Positions 43,978-52,502 of a DNA stretch of 64,000 nt are shown here, one piece after another. This stretch comes from RBG-16-66-20 sp036262835 (GTDB taxonomy: Bacteria; Pseudomonadota; Gammaproteobacteria; Burkholderiales; SG8-39), in NCBI GenBank assembly GCA_036262835.1, contig DATAID010000084.1:14615-78614 (forward strand). The letters run 5' to 3'. Every line of letters starts with the position of its first letter. The stretch's first letter is position 1. Both the position numbers and the translations under genes were made by a program. The notes beneath the pieces are model-generated. The model was given only the letters and a program-made list of their open reading frames with translations. It was not told where the DNA came from and did no database searches.

Positions 43978-44714
43978 TGCTTGCGGTCATCGGCGGCAGC
44001 GGCCTCGCGCAATTCGAGGGACTTGCGCACGCGCGGCGCAAGACCGTGCGCACGCCCTACGGCGATTCGTCCGCGGCGCTCAGCTTCGGGCGCATCGGCA
44101 ACGAGGAGATCGTTTTCCTCGCGCGCCACGGCGACGGGCACAGCATCGCGCCGCACGAGGTGAACTACCGGGCCAACATCTGGGCGCTGAAGGAGGCGGG
44201 CGCCCGGCAGGTGGTCGCCATCGCGACGGTCGGCGGCATCCACAAGGACCTGCCGCCGGGCTCGCTCGTCGCGCCCGACCAGATCATCGACTACACCTGG
44301 GGCCGGCCCTCGACCTTCTCGCAGGGGCCGGGCGTGCCGGTACGGCACATCGATTTCACCGAGCCGTACTCGAGCGTGCTGCGCCAGCGGATCCTCGACG
44401 CCGCGGCCGCCTGCGGCGAAGCCGTCGCGGCACGCGGCGTGTACGCGGCGACGCAGGGCCCGCGCCTCGAGACCGCGGCCGAGATCGACCGGCTCGCGCG
44501 CGACGGCGCCGACATGGTGGGCATGACCGGGATGCCGGAAGCCGCGCTCGCGCGCGAGGCCGGCCTCGACTACGCCGCGCTCGCGGTCATCGTGAACCAC
44601 GCGGCGGGGCGCGGCGACAGCGCGAAGGGCATCGCGCTCGATCGGCTCGAGGCGGTGCTCGGTCAGGCGATGGCGCGCGTGCGCCGCATTCTGGTACAAC
44701 TCTGCAGCCGATGA
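43977..44714 (+). CDS. S-methyl-5'-thioinosine phosphorylase-like purine nucleoside phosphorylase
   Basis: 245 residues of the MTAP/PNP class: AVIGGSGL at the start, ARHGDGHSIAPHEVNYRANIWAL, TQGPRLETAAEIDRLARDGADMVGMTGMPEA. Where MTA phosphorylase has a Asp-x-Asp pair for adenine (TDYDCW in the human enzyme), this one reads VNHAAGRG, as in enzymes for 6-oxopurines. With hpt directly upstream this points to methylthioinosine cleavage to hypoxanthine, as known for PA3004 of Pseudomonas. The ATG overlaps the hpt stop; the stop overlaps the def ATG. Confidence 0.85.
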   Translation: MLAVIGGSGLAQFEGLAHARRKTVRTPYGDSSAALSFGRIGNEEIVFLARHGDGHSIAPHEVNYRANIWALKEAGARQVVAIATVGGIHKDLPPGSLVAPDQIIDYTWGRPSTFSQGPGVPVRHIDFTEPYSSVLRQRILDAAAACGEAVAARGVYAATQGPRLETAAEIDRLARDGADMVGMTGMPEAALAREAGLDYAALAVIVNHAAGRGDSAKGIALDRLEAVLGQAMARVRRILVQLCSR

Positions 44715-45244
44715 TCCGAAACGTCCTGCGCATGGGCGACCCGCGGCTGCTGGCGGTCGCCGCCCCCGTGAAAGACTTCCGCTCGCAGGAGCTGAAAGAC
44801 CTTCTCGCCGACATGCGCGACACGATGGCGCATCTGAATGGCGCCGGCCTCGCCGCGCCGCAGATCGGCGTCGGCCTGCGCGTCGTGATCTTCGGCGTGA
44901 AATCGAACCCCCGTTATCCCGACGCGGAGGAAGTCCCCGATACGGTGCTCATCAACCCGACGCTCGAGGCAGTCTCGAACGAGGTCGAGGAGGCCTGGGA
45001 AGGCTGCCTGTCCGTTCCCGGCATGCGCGGCGTCGTGCCGCGCCTGAAGAAACTCAAGTATTCGGGGTTCGACGAGAACGGCAAGCGCTTCGAGCGGCTG
45101 GTGGAAAATTTCCATGCGCGGGTGGTCCAGCACGAATGCGACCACCTCGACGGCATCCTTTACCCGATGCGGATCCGCGACATGACGAAGTTCGGATTCA
45201 TCGAGGAGCTTTTCCCCGGCCAGGAACTCCCCGCGGAAGACTAG
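44711..45244 (+). CDS. def: Peptide deformylase
   Basis: 177 residues. All three metal motifs are intact: GAGLAAPQIG, EGCLSVPG and QHECDHLDG. It removes the formyl group from nascent proteins. The ATG forms ATGA with the upstream phosphorylase gene. The protein is a type I/III-like form with a slightly long loop (KSNPRYPDAEEVPDT). It converges on glnD: the two stops overlap at 45241-45244 (a CTAG tetramer). Confidence 0.95.
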   Translation: MIRNVLRMGDPRLLAVAAPVKDFRSQELKDLLADMRDTMAHLNGAGLAAPQIGVGLRVVIFGVKSNPRYPDAEEVPDTVLINPTLEAVSNEVEEAWEGCLSVPGMRGVVPRLKKLKYSGFDENGKRFERLVENFHARVVQHECDHLDGILYPMRIRDMTKFGFIEELFPGQELPAED

Positions 45245-47790
45245 ATTTGCAGCTCCGCGAGCAGCTCCTGCTCGAGCTTGAGCACTGTTTTCGAGTCCTG
45301 CAGCGCGCCGCCCGAGATGAGGAAGACGTCCTCGGCACGATCGCCGAGGGTGTTGATCTTGGCCGAGTGCAGGTTCAGCCTGTAGCCCGCGAGCTTGCGC
45401 GCGACGCGATACAGAAGCCCCGGCCGGTCGCTCGCGACGATGGTGAGCGCATCGTAGGTGCCGCGCTCGTCGGGCCGGATATCCACCGCCGGCGACACGG
45501 GAAAGTGCTTCACGCGGCGCGAGAGGCGCCCGGTGCGCGGCGCTCCGAGCGGCTCGCGCGACTCGAGCTCCGCGGCAAGCTCGGTCTCGATTCCCGCGAT
45601 GAGGTCGCGATAGTGGCCGCCCGAGCCCTGGCCCATGACGACGAAGGTGTCGAGCGCATAGCCGGTGCGCGTGGTGTGGATCTTGGCCTCCACGATGTTG
45701 AACCCCGAGCGCTCGAAGTAGCCGCAGATGCGCGCGAAGAGCGCCTCGCGATCGGGCGTGTAGATCATCACCTGCAGGCCTTCGTCGAAGGGCGCGAGGC
45801 GCGCCTTGACGACGGGCGCCTTCGCGTCGACGCGGTAATGCAGGTTCCTCGTCTGCCAGGCGATCTCCTGCGCGTCGTGGCGCAGGAAGTAGGCGGTATC
45901 GAGCGTCGACCAGAACCTTTCCTTGACCGCATCCGAGAGCGCGTAGAGGCGCAGGAGCCGCCCGGCCTCGGCCTGCTTGTCGGCGACCGCGGCGTCCACC
46001 TGCGGCGCTTCGCCCGCGAGGATGCGGCGCGCGAGCCGGAAGAGGTCTTCCAGCAGCTTCGCTTTCCAGGCGTTCCAGACCTTGGGGCTCGTGCCGCGGA
46101 TGTCGGCCACCGTGAGGAGGTAAAGGGCGACCAGCCGCCGCTCGGTGCCCACCTTGTCGGCGAAGGCGCGCACCACCTCCGGATCGGCGATGTCCTGGCG
46201 CTGCGCGACCGCCGACATCGTCAAGTGCTGCTCGACGAGAAAAGACACGAGCTCGGTGTCCTCGCGCGACAGGCCGTGGCGGCGGCAGAAGCGTCGCGCG
46301 TCCTCGGTGCCGAGCACCGAATGGTCTCCGCCGCGTCCCTTGGCGATGTCGTGGAAGAGAGCGGCGATATAGAGGAGCCAGCGGCGCTCGAAGCCGCTCA
46401 TGAGCTGGCTGCAGAACGGAAACTCGTGCGCGAACTCGGGCATCGTGAAGCGCCGCAGGTTCCGCAGCACCATGAGGATGTGCTGGTCGACCGTGTAGAC
46501 GTGGTAGAGGTCGTGCTGCATCTGGCCGACGATCCTGCCGAACTCGGGCAGGTAGCCGCCCAGCACGTCGTACTGGTTCATGCGCCGGAACTCGTGCACG
46601 ATGCCGCGCGGCTGCTGCAGGATGTTGAGAAAAAGCAGCTGCGCGCGCTCGTCGCGCCGCAGCTTCGCATCCAGCCGCCCGCGCGCGCGCCATAGCGCGC
46701 GCAGGGTGGGCGCGCTCATGCCGCGCAGGTCGCGGTGCTGCTGCATGAGCAGGAAGCTCTCCAGGATCGCGCGCGGCTCGCGCGCGAACAGGTCCTCCTG
46801 CCTCGCCTCCAGCAGCGCGCCGCGCGCCTGGAAGCGCTCGTTCAGCAGGCGCGGCGCCGCATGCTCGGTGTCGAAGCGCTCCTCCAGGTTCTGCAGCAGG
46901 ATGGTGTTGAGCTGGGTCACCGTCTTCGCGTTGCGGTAGTAGGCCTGCATGAGATGCTCGCTGGCGCGGCGCGTGGCGGTGTCCTTGAAGCCGCTTTGAC
47001 CGGCGAGCGCGTCCTGATAGTCGAAGGCGATGCGGTCCTCGCGGCGCCCGGCCAGGTAATGCAGGCGGACGCGCAGGTTCTGCAAAAGCGCCTCGGTGCG
47101 CGCAAGCTGGCGCGCCTCGCCCGGCTGCAGCAGGTCCCGCTTCTCCAGGTCGCGCCAGCTCTTGCCCAGGCCGCAGGCCTGGGCGATCCAGCGGATGACC
47201 TGCAGGTCGCGCAGGCCGCCGGGCGCTTCCTTCAGGTTGGGCTCGAGCGCGTAGGGCGTATCGCGATGCTTGGCGTGGCGCTGCTCCTGCTCGAGGCGCT
47301 TCGCCTTGAGAAAGGCCGCGGGATCGACGATCCGCTCCAGGCCTTTCGACAGCCGGCGGTAGAGCGGGGCGCTGCCGGCGAGCAGGCGCGCCTCCAGGAG
47401 CGAGGTCTCGATGGTGATGTCGGTGCGCGCGAGCTCCAGGCACGCCTCGACCGTGCGCACGCTGTGGCCGATCTCCAGGCCGATGTCCCAGAGCCGGCCG
47501 ATGAACTTCTCGAGCAGCTCGCTCTCGGCCGGGCCCGGCTCGGCCTCGAGGAGCACGAGCACGTCGACATCGGAGGCCGGGAAGAGCTCGCCGCGCCCGT
47601 AGCCGCCCGTGGCGACGAGGGACATGCCGCGAGGCGGCTTCTGCTCGCGCCAGAGCTGGCCGAGGATCGCGTCGATGCGCCGCGCATGCGCGCGCAGCAG
47701 CCAGCTCGCCGACTTGCCCCCGAGGTAGCCCGTGCGCAACGCCTCGCGTGCCCGGCGCAGCTCGTCGCGGAGGCGCTCGACGGCGCTCAC
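45241..47790 (-). CDS. glnD: Bifunctional uridylyltransferase/uridylyl-removing enzyme GlnD
   Basis: 849 residues from GTG 47790, overlapping the map stop (GTGA). The nucleotidyltransferase motif GGYGRGELFPASDVDVLVL (62-80) carries the metal aspartates, the HD domain shows LFHDIAKGRGGDHS near 450, and two ACT domains end the chain (VMIYTPDREALFARICGYF and LTIVASDRPGLLYRVARKLAGYRL). GlnD senses glutamine and modifies PII proteins. The map-glnD pairing facing rpsB is the usual proteobacterial order. Confidence 0.97.
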   Translation of the reverse strand: MSAVERLRDELRRAREALRTGYLGGKSASWLLRAHARRIDAILGQLWREQKPPRGMSLVATGGYGRGELFPASDVDVLVLLEAEPGPAESELLEKFIGRLWDIGLEIGHSVRTVEACLELARTDITIETSLLEARLLAGSAPLYRRLSKGLERIVDPAAFLKAKRLEQEQRHAKHRDTPYALEPNLKEAPGGLRDLQVIRWIAQACGLGKSWRDLEKRDLLQPGEARQLARTEALLQNLRVRLHYLAGRREDRIAFDYQDALAGQSGFKDTATRRASEHLMQAYYRNAKTVTQLNTILLQNLEERFDTEHAAPRLLNERFQARGALLEARQEDLFAREPRAILESFLLMQQHRDLRGMSAPTLRALWRARGRLDAKLRRDERAQLLFLNILQQPRGIVHEFRRMNQYDVLGGYLPEFGRIVGQMQHDLYHVYTVDQHILMVLRNLRRFTMPEFAHEFPFCSQLMSGFERRWLLYIAALFHDIAKGRGGDHSVLGTEDARRFCRRHGLSREDTELVSFLVEQHLTMSAVAQRQDIADPEVVRAFADKVGTERRLVALYLLTVADIRGTSPKVWNAWKAKLLEDLFRLARRILAGEAPQVDAAVADKQAEAGRLLRLYALSDAVKERFWSTLDTAYFLRHDAQEIAWQTRNLHYRVDAKAPVVKARLAPFDEGLQVMIYTPDREALFARICGYFERSGFNIVEAKIHTTRTGYALDTFVVMGQGSGGHYRDLIAGIETELAAELESREPLGAPRTGRLSRRVKHFPVSPAVDIRPDERGTYDALTIVASDRPGLLYRVARKLAGYRLNLHSAKINTLGDRAEDVFLISGGALQDSKTVLKLEQELLAELQI

Positions 47791-48584
47791 GAGGGCTGGG
47801 GCGGCGCCGGCGTTCCCTCGGAGCGGGTCAGGATCTCGCAGCCGGTGTCGGTCACGAGCACGGTGTGCTCCCACTGCGCCGAAAGGCTGTGGTCCTTGGT
47901 GACGATCGTCCAGCCGTCGGCGAGCTCGCGGATCGCCGCCTTGCCGGCGTTGATCATCGGCTCGATGGTGAACGTCATGCCCGGCTCGAGGCGCAGCCCG
48001 GTGCCGGGCTTGCCGTAGTGCAGGATCTGGGGCTCCTCGTGGAAGCGCCGGCCGATGCCGTGGCCGCAGAATTCGCGCACCACCGAGTAGCCGTGGCGCT
48101 CGGCATGCGCCTGGATCGCCGCGCCAAGGTCGCCGAGGCGCGCGCCGGGGCGCACCTGCTCGATGCCTCGCCACATGCACTCGTAGGTCACGTCCACGAG
48201 CCGGCGCGCCTGGATGCCGGGCTCGCCCACGTAGTACATGCGGCTGGAATCCCCGTGATAGCCGTCCTTGATGACGGTGACGTCGATGTTGAGGATGTCA
48301 CCCGCCTTGAGCACGCGCTCGCCCGGCACACCGTGGCATACCTGGTGGTTCACCGAGGTACAGATCGATTTCGGGAAGGGCTTGTAGCCGGGCGGGGCGT
48401 AATTGAGCGGCGCCGGCACGGTACCCTGAACGCCCGTCATGTAGGCGTGGCACAAGTCGTTCAGCTTGCCAGTCGTGACGCCCGGCTTCACGTGGGGCGC
48501 GATGTAGTCGAGCACCTCGGCGGCGAGGCGGCCCGCGACCCGCATCCTGGCGATTTCTTCCTGCGACTTGATGACGACGGACAT
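47787..48584 (-). CDS. map: Type I methionine aminopeptidase
   Basis: 265 residues from ATG 48584. The metal ligands are in the usual lines: ILNIDVTVIKDGYHGDSSRMY (two Asp), CGHGIGRRFHEEPQI (His), TFTIEPMIN (Glu) and WEHTVLVTDTG (Glu). The substrate-side VNHQVCHGVPG is also present. It removes initiator methionine after deformylation by Def, whose gene lies 2.5 kb away. It diverges from rpsB over a 155-bp gap. Confidence 0.97.
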   Translation of the reverse strand: MSVVIKSQEEIARMRVAGRLAAEVLDYIAPHVKPGVTTGKLNDLCHAYMTGVQGTVPAPLNYAPPGYKPFPKSICTSVNHQVCHGVPGERVLKAGDILNIDVTVIKDGYHGDSSRMYYVGEPGIQARRLVDVTYECMWRGIEQVRPGARLGDLGAAIQAHAERHGYSVVREFCGHGIGRRFHEEPQILHYGKPGTGLRLEPGMTFTIEPMINAGKAAIRELADGWTIVTKDHSLSAQWEHTVLVTDTGCEILTRSEGTPAPPQPS

Positions 48585-48610
48585 CGGCTGACCGGGAAAA
48601 CCGCTGATTA

Positions 48611-48619
48611 TGCTAGAAT
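48611..48619 (+). promoter_or_regulatory. Extended -10 promoter of the rpsB-tsf operon
   Basis: TGCTAGAAT is a consensus extended -10, with no clear -35 at 16-18 bases. It predicts a leader of about 110 bases before rpsB. On the other strand CATAAT (48612-48607) overlaps it and may serve map. Confidence 0.6.
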
Positions 48620-48671
48620 TTCGGCCTGGTTTCGGCATTGGCCGGGCCAAATTTCCCGCCCGACGTTTAGG

Positions 48672-48695
48672 GTGCTCCCGGAACTCCGGGGGTGC
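48672..48695 (+). promoter_or_regulatory. Hairpin in the rpsB leader (candidate S2 autoregulatory element)
   Basis: A 10-bp stem (5' arm 48672-48681, 3' arm 48686-48695, three G-T pairs) with the loop AACT stands about 45 bases before the rpsB ATG. No T run follows, so it is not a terminator. In other bacteria S2 represses its own mRNA through leader structure; the equivalence here is inferred from position. Confidence 0.45.
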
Positions 48696-48739
48696 AAGTG
48701 ATCGGCGCGGCAGACCCTTAACCCTAACTGGAGCACGTC

Positions 48740-49486
48740 ATGTCGGTCACGATGCGTCAAATGCTTGAGGCGGGAGTCCATTTCGGACATCAGACCCGCT
48801 ACTGGAATCCGAAGATGGCGCCGTACATCTTCGGCCACCGCAACAAGATCCACATCATCAACCTGGAAAAGACGATGGAGCAGTACCAGGGCGCGATCAA
48901 GTTCGTGCGCCAGCTGGCGGCCAACAAGGGCACGATCCTGTTCGTCGGCACCAAGCGGCAGGCGCGCGAGATCGTGCGCGAGGAAGCGATGCGCGCCGGC
49001 ATGCCGTTCGTCGATTACCGGTGGCTGGGCGGCATGCTCACCAACTTCAAGACGGTGAAGAACTCGATCAAGCGCCTGAAGGAAATGGAGGCCATGGGCC
49101 AGGACGGGACGCTCGAGCGCATGTCGAAGAAGGAAGCGCTCGGCATCACGCGCGAGATGGAGAAGCTGCAGCGCTCGCTCGGCGGCATCAAGGAGCTCTC
49201 GAGCCTGCCCGACGCGATGTTCGTCATCGACGTCGGCTATCAGAAAGGCGCCATCGCCGAGGCGAGCAAGCTCGGCATCCCGCTCGTGGCGGTGGTCGAC
49301 ACCAACCATTCGCCCGAAAAGATCGACTACGTGATTCCCGGCAACGACGACTCGAGCCGGGCCATCCGCCTCTACGCGCGCGGCATCGCCGACGCGGTGA
49401 TCGAGGGCCGCGCGCAGGCCGTGGAAGAGGTGGTCGCCGCCTCGCGCGACGAATTTGTCGAGGTGGACGAAGAGGGCGCGCGTTGA
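48740..49486 (+). CDS. rpsB: 30S ribosomal protein S2
   Basis: 248 residues. SVTMRQMLEAGVHFGHQTRYWNPKMAPYIFG and VDYRWLGGMLTNFKTVKNSIKRL are unmistakable S2 lines; AVVDTNHSPEKIDYVIPGNDD is the conserved late motif. S2 is one of the last proteins added to the 30S subunit. ATG 48740 has CTGGAG at a proper distance. It is followed by a terminator hairpin before tsf. Confidence 0.98.
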   Translation: MSVTMRQMLEAGVHFGHQTRYWNPKMAPYIFGHRNKIHIINLEKTMEQYQGAIKFVRQLAANKGTILFVGTKRQAREIVREEAMRAGMPFVDYRWLGGMLTNFKTVKNSIKRLKEMEAMGQDGTLERMSKKEALGITREMEKLQRSLGGIKELSSLPDAMFVIDVGYQKGAIAEASKLGIPLVAVVDTNHSPEKIDYVIPGNDDSSRAIRLYARGIADAVIEGRAQAVEEVVAASRDEFVEVDEEGAR

Positions 49487-49511
49487 GCGTTGCCGCGAAC
49501 GGACGCAAGCC

Positions 49512-49537
49512 AGGGGCCTCGACGGGCCCCTTTTTTT
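49512..49537 (+). terminator. Terminator/attenuator between rpsB and tsf
   Basis: AGGGGCC-TCGACG-GGCCCCT is a 7-bp stem followed by seven T. It lies 25 bases after the rpsB stop and should reduce, not abolish, tsf transcription, as in the E. coli rpsB-tsf gap. Confidence 0.85.
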
Positions 49538-49563
49538 GACCGAAGCGAAAGGAAAGCGAAAGC

Positions 49564-50406
49564 ATGGCTGAAATCAGTGCTGGCCTGGTGAAAGAGCTGC
49601 GCGAGATGACCGGGCTCGGGATGATGGAGTGCAAGAAGGCCCTGGCCGAAGCAGGCGGCGACCTGAAGAAGGCCGAGGAGCTGCTGCGCATCAAGAGCGG
49701 CGCCAAGGCGGGCAAGGCCGCCGGCCGGGTCGCCGCCGAAGGCATCATCGGCGCCTACCTGTCGGCCGACGCAAAGCTCGGCGCGCTGGTCGAGCTCAAC
49801 TGCGAGACCGACTTCGTCGCGAAGAACGACGACTTCGTCGCTTTCGCGCAGGAACTGGCGCGGCTCGTGGCGGAGAAGGATCCCGCGGATTTTTCGGAAG
49901 TGGAAGGCAAAAGGCAAAGCCTGGTGCAGAAGATCGGAGAGAACATCACGATCCGCAGGTCCGCGCGCATCCAGACGCAGGCGAAGCTCGCGCAATACGT
50001 CCACAACGGCAAGATCGGCGTGCTGGTCGACTACGACGGCGACGATGCAGCGGGCCGCGACGTCGCCATGCACGTCTCGTTTGCCAAGCCCGCCTTCATG
50101 ACCAGGGCAGAAGTGCCGGCAGAGGTCGTGGAGCGCGAACGCGGCATTCTGGCCGCGCGCGCCAAGGAGTCCGGCAAGCCCGAGGCGATCGTCGCCAAAA
50201 TGGTCGAGGGCGGGCTGAACAAGTTCCTCGGCGAGCAGACCTTGCTCGGCCAGCCGTTCATCAAGGACGACAAGCAGACCATCGAGAAGATGCTGGCGGC
50301 GAAGAAGACCCGGCTGCTCGGCTATCGGTTCCTCGTTGTCGGCGAAGGCATCGAGAAGAAGGCGACGGATTTCGCCGCTGAAGTGAAGTCGATGGTGAAA
50401 AACTGA
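49564..50406 (+). CDS. tsf: Translation elongation factor Ts
   Basis: 280 residues. VKELREMTGLGMMECKKALAEAGGDLKKAEE is the N-terminal UBA-like domain, followed by the core with LGALVELNCETDFVAKNDDF. EF-Ts exchanges GDP on EF-Tu. AAAGGAAAG lies 6-8 bases before the ATG. A four-base gap leads to pyrH. Confidence 0.98.
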   Translation: MAEISAGLVKELREMTGLGMMECKKALAEAGGDLKKAEELLRIKSGAKAGKAAGRVAAEGIIGAYLSADAKLGALVELNCETDFVAKNDDFVAFAQELARLVAEKDPADFSEVEGKRQSLVQKIGENITIRRSARIQTQAKLAQYVHNGKIGVLVDYDGDDAAGRDVAMHVSFAKPAFMTRAEVPAEVVERERGILAARAKESGKPEAIVAKMVEGGLNKFLGEQTLLGQPFIKDDKQTIEKMLAAKKTRLLGYRFLVVGEGIEKKATDFAAEVKSMVKN

Positions 50407-50410
50407 GGCG

Positions 50411-51124
50411 ATGAAGGCGAAGTACAAGCGCATCCTGCTCAAGCTCTCGGGCGAGGCGCTCATGGGCGAGGGCGCCTATGGCATCAGCCGCCCGGTGATC
50501 GAGGGCATCGTCGCGGAGATCGCGGCGGTGGCCAGGCAGGGCGTCGAGATCGGCGTGGTGATCGGCGGCGGCAACATCTTCCGCGGCGTCGCGCCGGGCG
50601 CGGCCGGCATGGATCGCGCGACCGCCGACTACATGGGCATGCTCGCCACGGTGATGAATGCGCTCGCCCTGCAGGACGCGATGCGGCACGCCGGGCTCGC
50701 CAGCCGCGCGCTGTCCGCGCTCAACATCGAGCAGGTGATCGAGCCTTATATCCGCGGCAAGGCGATCCGCTATCTCGAGGAAGGGCAGGTGGTGGTCTTC
50801 GCGGCCGGCACCGGCAACCCGTTCTTCACCACCGACACGGCGGCGGCGCTGCGCGCGAGCGAGGTCGGCGCCGAGATCGTGCTCAAGGCCACCAAGGTGG
50901 ACGGCGTGTACACTAGCGACCCGAAGACGGACCCGGGCGCCAAGCGCTACAGCCGCGTCAGCTTCGACGAGGCGATCCAGCGCAATCTCAAGGTGATGGA
51001 TGCGACCGCGCTGACGCTGTGCCGGGACCAGAAGCTGCCGGTGAACGTGTTCAGCATCTTCCGCAAGAACGCCCTCGGCCGGGTGGTCGCCGGCGAGGAC
51101 GAAGGAACCCTGGTGCACCTGTGA
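50411..51124 (+). CDS. pyrH: Uridylate kinase (hexameric UMP kinase)
   Basis: 237 residues of the amino acid kinase fold: RILLKLSGEALMG at the start, VVIGGGNIFRG, TADYMGMLATVMNALAL and VVFAAGTGNPFFTTDTAAALRA. It phosphorylates UMP to UDP and links nucleotide supply to this translation cluster. It starts 4 bases after tsf, and frr follows after 19 bases with a GAGGGAG site. Confidence 0.98.
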   Translation: MKAKYKRILLKLSGEALMGEGAYGISRPVIEGIVAEIAAVARQGVEIGVVIGGGNIFRGVAPGAAGMDRATADYMGMLATVMNALALQDAMRHAGLASRALSALNIEQVIEPYIRGKAIRYLEEGQVVVFAAGTGNPFFTTDTAAALRASEVGAEIVLKATKVDGVYTSDPKTDPGAKRYSRVSFDEAIQRNLKVMDATALTLCRDQKLPVNVFSIFRKNALGRVVAGEDEGTLVHL

Positions 51125-51143
51125 CCGGCCGAGGGAGCGAGCC

Positions 51144-51701
51144 ATGATTCCGGAATTGAAGAAAAGCACCGAAGCGAAGATGCAAAAAAGCGTCGAGGCG
51201 TTCAAGTCGGACCTCGCGAAGGTGCGCACCGGGCGCGCGCACACGGGCATCCTCGATCACGTCATGGTGGACTACTACGGCGCGCAGACGCCGCTCAACC
51301 AGGTCGCGAAGGTGACGCTGCTCGATGCGCGCACCATCGGCGTCGCGCCGTTCGAGAAGAAGATGGGCCAGACGGTCGAGAAGGCGATCCGCGAAGCGAA
51401 CCTCGGCCTCAATCCCGCGGCGGCGGGCGACACCATCCGCGTGCCGATGCCGGCGCTCACCGAGGAGCGGCGCAAGGAGCTCACCAAGGTCGTGCACAAG
51501 GAGGCCGAGACCGCGCGCGTCGCGGTGCGCAACGTGCGGCGCGACGCGATCCACGCGCTCAAGGAAGCGCTCAAGGACAAGGAGATTTCCGAGAACGACG
51601 AGCGCAAGGCGCACGACGAGGTCCAGAAGGCGACCGACCGGCACATCGCCGAGATCGACAAGCTGCTCGCGCAGAAGGAAGCCGAGCTGATGGCGGTGTG
51701 A
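51144..51701 (+). CDS. frr: Ribosome recycling factor
   Basis: 185 residues, standard size. KSVEAFKSDLAKVRTGRAHTGILDHV, YYGAQTPLNQVAKV and the helix EERRKELTKVVHKEAETARVAVRNVRRDA define RRF, which splits post-termination ribosomes with EF-G. Its stop overlaps the GTG proposed for uppS. Confidence 0.98.
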   Translation: MIPELKKSTEAKMQKSVEAFKSDLAKVRTGRAHTGILDHVMVDYYGAQTPLNQVAKVTLLDARTIGVAPFEKKMGQTVEKAIREANLGLNPAAAGDTIRVPMPALTEERRKELTKVVHKEAETARVAVRNVRRDAIHALKEALKDKEISENDERKAHDEVQKATDRHIAEIDKLLAQKEAELMAV

Positions 51702-52498
51702 CGGCGCGCATGGCCGACGTCAGCTCCACCATCGGCATTCCCGCGCACGGCGACGTGCCCCGCCATGTCGCCATCATCATGGACGGCAACGGCCGCTGGG
51801 CGCGGCGCCGGCGCCTGCCGCGCTTCGCCGGCCACAAGCGCGGCGTGGAGGCGGTGCGCGAGGTGGTGAAGGCCTGCGCCGAGCGCGGCGTCAGATTCCT
51901 GACCCTGTTCGCCTTCAGCTCGGAAAACTGGCGCCGCCCGGCCGACGAGGTGGCGCTGCTCATGCAGCTCTTCATCGCCGCGCTCGAGAACGAAGTGAAG
52001 AAGCTGCACCGCAACGGCATCCGCCTCAAGGTGATCGGCGATCGCAGCGCCTTCGACCGCAATATCCAGGACCTGATCGTCGAAGGCGAGGCGCTCACCG
52101 CGGAAAACCAGCGGCTCACCCTGACCATCGCGGCCAACTATGGCGGCCGCTGGGACATCCTGCAGGCGTTCAACCGCCTGCTCGCCGAGCGCGGCGCGGC
52201 GAAGGACAGGAGCCTGCAGGAATCGGATCTGGCGCCTCATCTCTCGATGAGCTACGCGCCGGAGCCCGATCTGTTCATCCGCACCGGCGGCGAGGAGCGC
52301 GTCAGCAACTTCCTGCTCTGGCAGCTGGCCTACACCGAGCTTTATTTCACCGACACGCTGTGGCCCGATTTCGACGCCGCCGCGCTCGATGCGGCGATCG
52401 GTTCCTACCGCTCGCGCGAGCGCCGTTTCGGGCGCACGAGCGAGCAGCTGGGCGAGGCGGCCGGCAAGCTGCCGTTCCCGGCGGCAACCGACGTCTGA
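51698..52498 (+). CDS. uppS: Undecaprenyl diphosphate synthase
   Basis: 266 residues from GTG 51698 (GTGA with frr) or 262 from ATG 51710; neither has a clear ribosome site, and the coupled GTG is preferred because this genome uses such overlaps often. HVAIIMDGNGRWARRR (Asp29 catalytic), GHKRGVEAVREVV, LTLFAFSSENWRRP and PDLFIRTGGEERVSNFLLWQLAYTEL are the cis-prenyltransferase regions. It makes the C55 lipid carrier for peptidoglycan. Confidence 0.97.
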   Translation: MTARMADVSSTIGIPAHGDVPRHVAIIMDGNGRWARRRRLPRFAGHKRGVEAVREVVKACAERGVRFLTLFAFSSENWRRPADEVALLMQLFIAALENEVKKLHRNGIRLKVIGDRSAFDRNIQDLIVEGEALTAENQRLTLTIAANYGGRWDILQAFNRLLAERGAAKDRSLQESDLAPHLSMSYAPEPDLFIRTGGEERVSNFLLWQLAYTELYFTDTLWPDFDAAALDAAIGSYRSRERRFGRTSEQLGEAAGKLPFPAATDV

Positions 52499-52502
52499 GC
52501 GT

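Noticed and set aside
44663..47443. Long minus-strand frame across def and glnD
   Set aside because: It is out of frame with glnD and antisense to def; both real genes have complete catalytic motifs.
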